Positions 1 through 7,540 of a DNA stretch of 64,000 nucleotides are shown here, one piece after another. Within the stretch, counting starts at the first letter, position 1; each line of letters begins with the position of its first letter. The position numbers and the translations under genes are program-made. Below the pieces are notes generated by a model. That model was given only the letters and a program-made list of their open reading frames with translations, searched no databases and was not told where the DNA came from. The DNA lies in assembly GCF_000145275.1 (NCBI RefSeq), contig NC_014393.1:3720001-3784000 (forward strand). The letters are read 5' to 3'. Source of the stretch: Clostridium cellulovorans 743B (GTDB lineage: Bacteria; Bacillota; Clostridia; Clostridiales; Clostridiaceae).

Positions 1-216
1 GATCCTGATGAAATCTATGCCATAGGTTTTGATGAATATATATTTTCAGATGGAGTTTCAGTAATTGAATGGTCAAATTACATAAACGAATTAATTCCAA
101 AAGAACATATAGATATTACTATAGAAAAACTTACTGACATGGGTGATGATTATAGAAAAATATCTATTACTTACGAAGGCAGCAAATATGATTATTTAAA
201 GGAGATTAATATATGA
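1..216 (+). CDS. tsaE: TsaE, tRNA t6A synthesis ATPase (3' part only)
   Basis: The open frame enters from the left edge and ends with TGA at 214-216, so only the last 71 residues are present. The visible part reads DPDEIYAIGFDEYIFSDGVS and then VIEWSNYINELIP, which matches the C-terminal third of TsaE, where a conserved E-W pair (here IEW) follows the G-x-D/E-Y region. TsaE is the P-loop ATPase that works with TsaB and TsaD to put threonylcarbamoyl on A37 of ANN-decoding tRNAs; the Walker A part lies outside the window. The stop overlaps the tsaB start in an ATGA, which implies translational coupling. Confidence 0.88.
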   Translation, partial: DPDEIYAIGFDEYIFSDGVSVIEWSNYINELIPKEHIDITIEKLTDMGDDYRKISITYEGSKYDYLKEINI

Positions 217-926
217 AAGTTTTAGCTGTGGACTCTTCTAGCGAATGTGCCTCAGTTGCAATAATTGATGATAATAGATTACTAGGAGAAATAACATACA
301 ATTATAAAAAACAGCATTCAGTTATCATGATGGAAATGATTGATACAATTCTAAAGAATACATCTATGACCGTCAAAGATATAGATGGCTTCGTCGTCTC
401 AAAAGGCCCTGGTTCATTCACAGGACTTAGAATTGGTATGGCATCTGTTAAAGGCCTTGCACAAGGAACTAAAAAGCCTATGATAAGCATATCTTCTTTG
501 GATGCTTTAGCTTATAATCTGGCTTATACTGAAGGAATTCTTTGTCCAATCTTTGATGCTCTTAGAAACAATGTTTATACAGCTTTATATCATTTTGATG
601 GAGTAAAACTTATTAGATTAACCGATTATTTAAATTTATCGGTGGATGAACTTGTAGTTCTTCTAAAAGAAAAAAATGATAAGGTTACTTTTATAGGCGA
701 TGATGTATATAAATTCAAAGAGAAACTTTTATCAGTAACTAATTGTAACTTTGCTCCTCGCAATTTAAATGCTACCAGGGCTTCTTCTCTTGGGGAACTT
801 GGTCAAATTTCACTACAAGCGGGGATAAGTGATGATTTAATAACTGTAGCACCACTTTATATAAGAAATTCTCAAGCGGAAAATGAATATGAAGCTAGGA
901 ACGGTAAGTCTGTATATGAAGATTAA
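213..926 (+). CDS. tsaB: TsaB, t6A complex scaffold protein
   Basis: The 237-residue protein has the ASKHA-fold N-terminus (MKVLAVDSSSE) and the TsaB signature KGPGSFTGLRIGMASVKG at residues 64-80. TsaB is a catalytically inactive paralogue of TsaD that forms the TsaB-TsaD heterodimer, which with TsaE completes t6A37 on tRNA. A ribosome binding site AAGGAG lies at 199-204 inside the tsaE end, 8 bases before the ATG. The gene sits between tsaE and rimI, the usual Firmicute order. The first enzyme of the pathway, a Sua5-type protein, is encoded in this window at 37496-38548, so the two halves of the pathway are far apart. Confidence 0.95.
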   Translation: MKVLAVDSSSECASVAIIDDNRLLGEITYNYKKQHSVIMMEMIDTILKNTSMTVKDIDGFVVSKGPGSFTGLRIGMASVKGLAQGTKKPMISISSLDALAYNLAYTEGILCPIFDALRNNVYTALYHFDGVKLIRLTDYLNLSVDELVVLLKEKNDKVTFIGDDVYKFKEKLLSVTNCNFAPRNLNATRASSLGELGQISLQAGISDDLITVAPLYIRNSQAENEYEARNGKSVYED

Positions 927-1359
927 TATAGTACCTTTTGAAAGCAAACATTTAGATAGAGTATACTATATAGAAACCCTTAGCTTTGCAGTTCCTTGGG
1001 ATAAAGCTTCTCTTGCGGCAGAACTTCAAAATTCTGTTGCCGACTATCTAATTGCAGTGATAGATGACGTTGCTGTAGGTTATGTTGGGGTTTGGAGAAT
1101 CTTAGGTGAAGGACATATTACAAATATAGCAGTAGACCCTCAATTTAGAGGACTTGGAATTGGCTCCTTACTTCTTAAAGCTCTTATAGCTTTAATGAAA
1201 ACTAAAAATATTTTTGAGCTTACCTTAGAGGTAAGAGCTTCAAATTATAGAGCCCAAAATTTATATAAAAAATTCGGTTTCAAAGAAGAAGGAAGAAGGC
1301 CTAAATATTATAGTGATAATGACGAAGATGCCATTATCATGTGGAATAGAAAAATCTAA
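916..1359 (+). CDS. rimI: RimI, ribosomal protein S18 alanine N-acetyltransferase
   Basis: This is a GNAT acetyltransferase of 147 residues. The acetyl-CoA loop FRGLGIG lies at residues 78-84, followed by the RimI-type C-terminal segment with ASNYRAQNLYKKFGF. RimI acetylates the N-terminal alanine of ribosomal protein S18. The ATG at 916 is preferred over an upstream in-frame ATG at 883 because it removes an 11-residue non-conserved extension and leaves only an 11-base overlap with tsaB. It is the last gene of the tsaE-tsaB-rimI unit, since a perfect terminator hairpin begins at its stop codon. Substrate assignment rests on context; other GNAT substrates cannot be excluded. Confidence 0.9.
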   Translation: MKINIVPFESKHLDRVYYIETLSFAVPWDKASLAAELQNSVADYLIAVIDDVAVGYVGVWRILGEGHITNIAVDPQFRGLGIGSLLLKALIALMKTKNIFELTLEVRASNYRAQNLYKKFGFKEEGRRPKYYSDNDEDAIIMWNRKI

Positions 1360-1390
1360 AAACACAGGCTTTTGCCTGTGTTTTTAGATT
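1353..1390 (+). terminator. Rho-independent terminator after rimI
   Basis: Two perfect 17-base arms (1353-1369 and 1374-1390) flank a TTTT loop. The core is ACACAGGC / GCCTGTGT with A and T tails on both sides, so it could work in both directions. It overlaps the rimI stop codon. Confidence 0.9.
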
Positions 1391-1527
1391 AAAAGTTGCA
1401 TTTGTCTTTGAGGGTTTCATTATATATTGTGTGAAAGCTTTTATTAATTATCCATGATTTAATAAAAACTTATCTTCTCTATCATAAAATTCCCTATGAT
1501 AGAGTTCTTTTATTCACTTGAACTTTT

Positions 1528-2121
1528 TTATGATATCTTCTTTTTGCTAACCATAGTAGCTTCCCTATTAATAAGCCCTGAAACTCTCTTATATACCAAA
1601 ACAGTTACAAGAGAAACTAGTCCACCTTTTATCAGATTAAAAGGTACTATTCCAGTAATAAGATACGTTGTTACATAATCACTTTCCTTTAATGCTGGCA
1701 TAAAAGCACTATATAAAGGTACTAGAATAAAATAATTTGCTAATACTCCCGCTATAGTCATTGATATAGTTCCAACAACTAATGAGATAATTGCAGTTTT
1801 TCTATCTCTATTCTTTCTATACATTATACCTGCTGGTATAACTATAGCTGCTCCCATAATTAAATTTGCAAGTTCTCCAATTCCACCTGTTCCACTTCCT
1901 TTTATAAAGAATATAACAAGGATTTTTAATGCTTCAATAATCACACCAACAACAGGTCCAAAAGCAAAAGCTCCTATTAAGGCAGGTACTCCACTAAAAT
2001 CAATCTTAAGCCACGCAAAAGCTGGTAGTATTGGTAACTCGAAATACATAAGCACTGCTCCAAAGGCTGCTAATAAAGAAATCTTGGTCATCATAACTCT
2101 GTTTTTAAAATATTTTTCCAT
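1528..2121 (-). CDS. ribU: RibU, riboflavin-specific S component of an ECF transporter
   Basis: The protein has 197 residues and five to six hydrophobic helices, with the substrate-binding S-component pattern LPILPAFAWLKIDFSGVPALIG near the N-terminus, characteristic of RibU. It would bind riboflavin in the membrane and pair with a shared EcfAAT energizing module encoded elsewhere. The ATG is preceded by a strong GAGGAGGAG site. The FMN riboswitch directly upstream confirms the substrate and gives the control: flavin excess shuts the gene off. The neighbours on either side are unrelated, so it looks monocistronic. Confidence 0.93.
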   Translation of the reverse strand: MEKYFKNRVMMTKISLLAAFGAVLMYFELPILPAFAWLKIDFSGVPALIGAFAFGPVVGVIIEALKILVIFFIKGSGTGGIGELANLIMGAAIVIPAGIMYRKNRDRKTAIISLVVGTISMTIAGVLANYFILVPLYSAFMPALKESDYVTTYLITGIVPFNLIKGGLVSLVTVLVYKRVSGLINREATMVSKKKIS

Positions 2122-2168
2122 TTTAACTCCTCCTCGAGATTATACCTTCATGGAGAACTGCAGAGAAT

Positions 2169-2200
2169 CAAAAAAGCCCTGATTTTAAAAAATCAGGGCT
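2169..2200 (-). terminator. Riboswitch-controlled terminator before ribU
   Basis: Read on the minus strand, AGCCCTGATTTT and AAAATCAGGGCT form a 12-bp stem followed by a run of T. It lies between the FMN aptamer and the ribU ribosome binding site, so it is the expression platform: FMN binding should favour this terminator. Confidence 0.9.
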
Positions 2201-2221
2201 CATAAATTCTAAGACATTTCA

Positions 2222-2333
2222 ACCTTCTTCCATCCAGACTTTACTGTCGGCTTCGGAATCTCACCGAATCGTGCCATTTACGGCTTGCGGGCTTTACCGC
2301 CGGTGGGGAATTACACCCCGCCCTGAAGATATT
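2222..2333 (-). promoter_or_regulatory. FMN riboswitch (RFN element)
   Basis: The minus strand carries the conserved RFN blocks in order: ATCTTCAGGGCGGGGTG, then CCCCACCGGCGGTAAAGCCC, then GCCGACAGT and GTCTGGATGGAAGAAGG. These form the six-helix FMN aptamer. A terminator lies 20-30 bases downstream, then ribU. Confidence 0.97.
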
Positions 2334-2345
2334 ACTTTTTATATC

Positions 2346-2374
2346 ATTATAGTATACTTTGTTTAAAATTGCAA
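2346..2374 (-). promoter_or_regulatory. SigA-type promoter of the ribU transcript
   Basis: On the minus strand TTGCAA (2369-2374) and TATAAT (2346-2351) are separated by 17 bases, just upstream of the FMN aptamer. This fits a transcript that starts near the first aptamer helix. Confidence 0.8.
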
Positions 2375-2491
2375 TATTCCTTTTTTATCGTAAATTTAGA
2401 ATGAAAATTTAAATATTTATCATAGAATTAAGAACTACAATTCTATTAAGCGTCATAAATATTTCTATTTTATTTCATAATTTATTGCTTC

Positions 2492-4651
2492 TTATTCTCC
2501 AAACTTCATTGAAAGAGCAATTCTTCTTCTCTTTTCATCAACCTCTAGAATTTTAACATCGATAATATCTCCTACCTTAACCACATCTAAAGGATGCTTA
2601 ACAAAAGAATTTCTCATTTCACTCTTATGTACTAACCCATCTTGATGAACTCCTATATCTACAAAGGCACCAAAATCTGCAACATTTCTTACAGTACCCT
2701 TTAAAACCATACCTGGTTTTAAATCTGAAAGTTCAATTACTCCAGACTTTAATATTGGCTTTGGCATATCTTCTCTTGGATCTCTTCCTGGCTTTTTAAG
2801 TTCTTTTATTATATCCAATAAAGTAGGAACTCCAATGCCAAGACCTTCACTTAACTTTTCTATTGTCTTTTCTTTGACTTTTGAATCTATATCTTGAATC
2901 CTTCTCTCATTCACCTGATCTATAGTATATCCCAAAAGTTCTAAAAGCTTTTTCGTAGCATCATATGATTCTGGATGTACAGAAGTATTATCTAAAAGTT
3001 CTTTACTCTCTGGAACTCTTAAAAAACCTGCACATTGCTCATAAGCCTTAGGTCCTAGCCTTTTAACCTTTAAAATTTCCTTTCTACTTGAAAACTTACC
3101 ATTTTCATTTCTATAGTCTACAATATTTTGTGCTATAGTTGAATTAATTCCAGAAACATAACTTAAAAGTGATGGAGTCGCAGTGTTTAGATCTACACCC
3201 ACATTGTTAACAGAATCCTCAACAACACCTTTTAAAGATTCATCTAACTTTTTCGGGGTTACATCATGCTGATACTGTCCTACCCCTATTGATTTTGGAT
3301 CTATCTTTACTAGTTCAGCCATTGGATCTTGCATTCTTCTTCCTATAGATATAGCTCCTCTTATAGATACATTTATATCTGGATATTCCTTTGATGCTAA
3401 TTCAGATGCTGAATAAACAGAAGCTCCTGCTTCGTTAACAATAACATAGTAAATCTCTTTTCCTATTTCATTTTTTACTTCTTTTAGCAACTCAGCAATA
3501 ATTTCTTCTGATTCCCTACTAGCAGTTCCATTTCCAAGTGAAATAACATCCACATCATGCTTAAGAATTAATTCTTTTAGTTTAGCCTTTTCTTCTTGCA
3601 GCCCTTCTTTACCTTTACTAGTAACATAAGCCGTATGAGTATCCAAAATCTTTCCTGTTTCATCTAAAACAGCTATTTTACATCCTGTTCTAAAACCTGG
3701 GTCAAAACCTAAAACAGTCTTTCCTTTTATAGGTGCTTGCATCAAAAGAGCTTTAAGATTTTCCTTAAATATTTTTATAGCTCCCTCTTCACCTTTTTCA
3801 GTTAAAGTACTTCTTATTTCTCTTTCAATAGACGGATATATAAGTCTTTTTAAACTATCTCTTATAGCTTCCATTACATAGCCATCTGTAACAGTATTAT
3901 TCTTAAGCTCTCTATTATTTAAATAAGTTATTATTTTCTCTTCATCAGATACAACCTTTATAGAAATAACCTTATCCTTTTCACCTCTATTTATCGCCAA
4001 AATTCTATGAGGTGGCATCTTCTTAACTTCTTCTTTATAATCATAGTACATCTCATAGGTTGTTGGCTCGTCACTATCTCCAGTAGTTTCTACTATACCA
4101 TTTTTATAAACAAAATCACGAATCCACTTTCTATGCTCAGCGTTATCAGAAATTTTTTCGGCAATGATATCTAAAGCCCCTTGAATGGCTTCTTCTTCAC
4201 TATTAACACCTTTTTCTTCATTTATAAACTCTGCTGCCTTTAATCTTACATCAGCTTTAAAATCACCACTATAAAGAATATCTGCCAAAGATTCTAAACC
4301 TTTCTCTACAGCTATTGTTGCCCTTGTTCTCTTTTTTTGTTTATATGGTCTATATAAATCCTCAACTTCTGCTTGTGTTTTTGCATTATCTATAGCTTCT
4401 TTTAGTTCCAAAGTAAGCTTTCCTTGCTCTTCTATAGACTTTATTACAGCTGCTTTTCTTTCCTGCAAATTTGTTAAATATATTAATCTCTCATAGAAAT
4501 TTCTTAGAACTTCATCGGATAAGCCGCCTGTTCTTTCCTTTCTATATCTAGCTATAAACGGTACAGTAGCACCTTCATTAAGCATCTCTATAACATTTTC
4601 TACAATCTCTTTTTTTAAATTCAACTCTGAACTTAGAGCTTCAACTATCAT
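2492..4651 (-). CDS. tex: Tex family S1 RNA-binding protein
   Basis: This 719-residue cytoplasmic protein has the full Tex layout: a helical N-terminal region, a YqgF/RNase H-like domain around residues 315-450 (GFDPGFRTGCKIAVLD), helix-hairpin-helix segments around 480-560, and a C-terminal S1 domain around 645-715 (LKPGMVLKGTVRNVADFGAF). Tex proteins bind nucleic acid and are implicated in transcription, but the exact job in clostridia is not known. A GGAGG ribosome binding site precedes the ATG. It lies downstream of prfB in the same direction, with a hairpin between them. Confidence 0.93.
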   Translation of the reverse strand: MIVEALSSELNLKKEIVENVIEMLNEGATVPFIARYRKERTGGLSDEVLRNFYERLIYLTNLQERKAAVIKSIEEQGKLTLELKEAIDNAKTQAEVEDLYRPYKQKKRTRATIAVEKGLESLADILYSGDFKADVRLKAAEFINEEKGVNSEEEAIQGALDIIAEKISDNAEHRKWIRDFVYKNGIVETTGDSDEPTTYEMYYDYKEEVKKMPPHRILAINRGEKDKVISIKVVSDEEKIITYLNNRELKNNTVTDGYVMEAIRDSLKRLIYPSIEREIRSTLTEKGEEGAIKIFKENLKALLMQAPIKGKTVLGFDPGFRTGCKIAVLDETGKILDTHTAYVTSKGKEGLQEEKAKLKELILKHDVDVISLGNGTASRESEEIIAELLKEVKNEIGKEIYYVIVNEAGASVYSASELASKEYPDINVSIRGAISIGRRMQDPMAELVKIDPKSIGVGQYQHDVTPKKLDESLKGVVEDSVNNVGVDLNTATPSLLSYVSGINSTIAQNIVDYRNENGKFSSRKEILKVKRLGPKAYEQCAGFLRVPESKELLDNTSVHPESYDATKKLLELLGYTIDQVNERRIQDIDSKVKEKTIEKLSEGLGIGVPTLLDIIKELKKPGRDPREDMPKPILKSGVIELSDLKPGMVLKGTVRNVADFGAFVDIGVHQDGLVHKSEMRNSFVKHPLDVVKVGDIIDVKILEVDEKRRRIALSMKFGE

Positions 4652-4697
4652 TTATTTTACCTCCACAATCTAGTCCTTATAAAATACAGAGCAGTAA

Positions 4698-4740
4698 ACT
4701 ACTACACTAAACAACAGTCTAGATTGTTTAGTGTAGTAGT
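4698..4740 (-). terminator. Long hairpin between prfB and tex
   Basis: Perfect 17-base arms (4698-4714 and 4724-4740) surround a 9-base loop; the arm is ACTACTACACTAAACAA. It starts 8 bases after the prfB stop. The downstream T run on the minus strand is weak, so it may be a terminator or an mRNA 3'-end stabilizer. Confidence 0.6.
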
Positions 4741-4747
4741 CATGATT

Positions 4748-5858
4748 TTATCTTTTATTTTCGTCACTATGTAAATATCCTTTTATAAATACATCAAGTT
4801 CCCCATCCATAACCTTATAGACATCATTTACTTGAATATTAGTTCTATGATCCTTAACCATTGTATATGGATGAAAAACATAAGATCTTATTTGGCTTCC
4901 CCAACCCATATCCTTTAAATCACCAGTTAAATCTTCTATCTTTTCCTTATGAGCTCTTTCTTTAAGTTCAACCAATTTTGACTTTAGCATATTTAACGCA
5001 GTTTCTCTATTTTGTATTTGACTTCTTTCATTTTGACATTGAACTACGATTCCTGTTGGAATATGTGTAATTCTTATAGCAGATTCTGTTTTATTAACAT
5101 GCTGTCCACCTGCACCACTTGCTCTATATGTATCCACCTTTAAATCAGATGGATTTATCTCAACATTCTGATCTTGCCTAAGTTCTGGGGTAACTTCTAA
5201 GGATGCAAAAGAAGTTTGACGTTTTCCATTTGCATTGAATGGAGATATTCTAACTAATCTATGTATTCCCTTTTCAGCTTTTAAATAACCATAGGCATAT
5301 AAACCTGTTACCTTCAAAGTTGCACTCTTAATTCCTGCTTCATCACCAACTTGTAAATCCAATGTCTCAACATTAAAAGCTTTTTTCTCACACCACCTAG
5401 TGTACATTCTAAGAAGCATTTCAGTCCAATCCATAGCATCAGTTCCACCAACACCTGAATGAAGAGTTACTATTGCATTATTAGTATCATATTCACCAGA
5501 TAACATCAATTCTAATCTGAGATTTTCTACAGAATCACTGAGTGTTGAAATCTCATTGTACACTTCTGTAACTAAGGAGCTATCATTTTCTTCGATAGCC
5601 ATCTCAATAAGAACTTTTATATCCTCTACGGAACTTTGAAAATTATTATACAAATCTATTCTATCTTTTATTCCTTTAGCCCTAGCTGTAACACTTTGCG
5701 CTCTTTCTAAATTATCCCAAAAACCACTCTCCTGCATACTTCCTTCAAGTTCTTCAAGTGTTAATGTTAATTTGGGAATGTCAAAGTAAAGCCCCCATTT
5801 CCTCTATAGTTTTTGATAGTTCCTTTATATCACTATTAGCTTTATCTAACTCTATCAC
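4748..5858 (-). CDS. prfB: Peptide chain release factor 2, made by programmed +1 frameshift
   Basis: RF2 reads UAA and UGA and releases the finished peptide. Two frames must be joined. Frame one starts at GTG 5856-5858, 9 bases after AGGAG, and encodes 25 residues (MIELDKANSDIKELSK...) before TGA at 5781-5783. A +1 shift at CTT-TGA-C continues as LDIPKLTLT into the long frame. The product is about 369 residues, normal for RF2 (365 in E. coli). The SPF tripeptide for stop-codon recognition is in RLVRISPFNANGKR, and the catalytic GGQ is in SGAGGQHVNKTES. In many Firmicutes prfB directly follows secA; here an acyltransferase gene lies between them. Confidence 0.96.
5778..5800 (-). promoter_or_regulatory. 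prfB autoregulatory frameshift site
   Basis: On the minus strand the site reads GGGGGCTTTACTTTGAC. It holds the slippery CTT, the in-frame TGA followed by C (a poor stop context), and a G-rich Shine-Dalgarno-like stretch upstream. Low RF2 favours shifting, which restores RF2. The gap from the G run to CTT is 5 bases, against 3 in the E. coli gene. Confidence 0.9.
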
Positions 5859-5967
5859 TATTCTTCACTCCTTTAAATTTACTTATCGTTTTAAAAGGGT
5901 ATTGAAATCAATGTTCACCCATCAGTAATGTGCATTCTTATATATTATATAAATATTCCGTTTTCTG

Positions 5968-6018
<51 letters not shown>

Positions 6019-6359
6019 GATTATAGCATTAAAAAATAGTAATTGAAAACCTATTAATTTTCTATTATATAAATTTAAGTCCACTTATTATCGACCATTC
6101 CATAGGAAATACAGACTCACCCAAGGGTATATTAATGTATCTATTGATTATATATTATAATATTGAATTTTAATACAAGTGAGGCATAAAATCGTGAAAA
6201 CTTAATTACTCTATGATAGAATTAATATGTATAAATGTTATATTTTTACTTTATAGATCAATCATCCAAATAACTATCTCTAAGTAAGGATAAAATAATA
6301 TACTCTCCTTATTTCTACCAACAATTAAATTTTACTTTTGCTAGGAAGTGGTGAAGTTT

Positions 6360-7391
6360 ATGAACAAAGCGACTATAAGAACTCAAACAGAAGTACGTTA
6401 TAATTGGGTCGATGCACTGAAATTCCTTGGAATATTTGCTATCTATCTAGGGCACTTTGAGAAAGCAGCAGGATTTTCTTTCAAATTTGTTTTTACATAT
6501 CATGTTCCACTTTTTTTCTTTATATCAGGATTCTTTGCTATATCAAAAAAAGAAATTACTTTTCTAAGCTTTTTAAAGAAAAAACTAAATACATTAATCA
6601 TACCTTATTTCGTATTTAGTTTTATCAGTGTACTAGTCATCACTGTTAGGTCAAACTTAACAGCTAAAGCTGTCCAAGAAAATATTATTAAGGTTTTATT
6701 TGGAATACGGAATAATCTACCTGCTGGAAGCTTATGGTTTATCCCATGCTTATTTGTTGTTAGCATTACCTATCATTTATTACTAAAAACAATAAAAAAT
6801 AAATATGTCGTATTATTTATTTGTCTTTTATTGTTTGTTGTTTACGAAAAACTTTTGCCCAAAACCCCATCATGGTTTTTCAATATTGATAGTTCAGCAA
6901 GATATATTATTTATTATGCAATTGGTGCAATTGCCTTCCCTATTATTAATAACTTTAAATTAAACCAACTGAAGCATTATCAAAAATTTTTATTTTTTAC
7001 TGTTAGTACGCTAGCTATATTTTACACTGCATTAATTTACTTTCAAAAATACTCGATTTTTGACCCATTTCTCATATCACTTGGGAAAATAAGCATATTT
7101 CGTCTAGTAATCCGAGCACTAATTATTATTTATGTGAACATCCTCTTATGTAACATATTTACAAAATTTAGATTGTGCAATAATATAGGAAAAAATACAC
7201 TATTTTTATGCGGTAATGAAGCTATTATAAAACTTTTATTGCCTGAGTGTTTAAACCTTATTGGGCTTAAACTTAATCTAGCTACACCTTTAACTACATA
7301 TATTTATACTTTTATACTTCTAATAATTGCTTACTATATTTTAATACCTTTCGAAAAAAAGCTTTTCCAAAAAATTCTTGGTATATTCTAG
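6360..7391 (+). CDS. Membrane acyltransferase 3 family protein
   Basis: This 343-residue integral membrane protein has about ten hydrophobic segments. The N-terminus shows the family pattern NWVDALKFLGIFAIYLGH followed by HVPLFFFISGF, where the first histidine is the presumed catalytic residue. Family members O-acetylate or O-acylate cell-surface sugars, exopolysaccharide or peptidoglycan; the substrate here is unknown. ATG 6360 is chosen over GTG 6348 because AGGAAGTGGTGA lies directly before it. The gene is on the opposite strand to its neighbours and interrupts the usual secA-prfB pair, which suggests insertion by transfer. A hairpin terminator separates it from secA. Confidence 0.85.
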   Translation: MNKATIRTQTEVRYNWVDALKFLGIFAIYLGHFEKAAGFSFKFVFTYHVPLFFFISGFFAISKKEITFLSFLKKKLNTLIIPYFVFSFISVLVITVRSNLTAKAVQENIIKVLFGIRNNLPAGSLWFIPCLFVVSITYHLLLKTIKNKYVVLFICLLLFVVYEKLLPKTPSWFFNIDSSARYIIYYAIGAIAFPIINNFKLNQLKHYQKFLFFTVSTLAIFYTALIYFQKYSIFDPFLISLGKISIFRLVIRALIIIYVNILLCNIFTKFRLCNNIGKNTLFLCGNEAIIKLLLPECLNLIGLKLNLATPLTTYIYTFILLIIAYYILIPFEKKLFQKILGIF

Positions 7392-7425
7392 AAAACTACG
7401 ATAGTTTTGCAAACATATATGATTA

Positions 7426-7474
7426 AAAAGGTATGTCTCTAGATGCCTTGATTGGCACTTAAGACATACCTTTT
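7426..7474. terminator. Bidirectional terminator between the acyltransferase gene and secA
   Basis: Arms AAAAGGTATGTCT (7426-7438) and AGACATACCTTTT (7462-7474) pair perfectly. An inner TGCC/GGCA pair extends the hairpin. T runs on both strands suit the two convergent genes. Confidence 0.85.
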
Positions 7475-7540
7475 ATTCTATTAATTATAACTTTTCTACT
7501 TAAATGAAGTATACATGATATTTAAAATAGTATTTTCACT

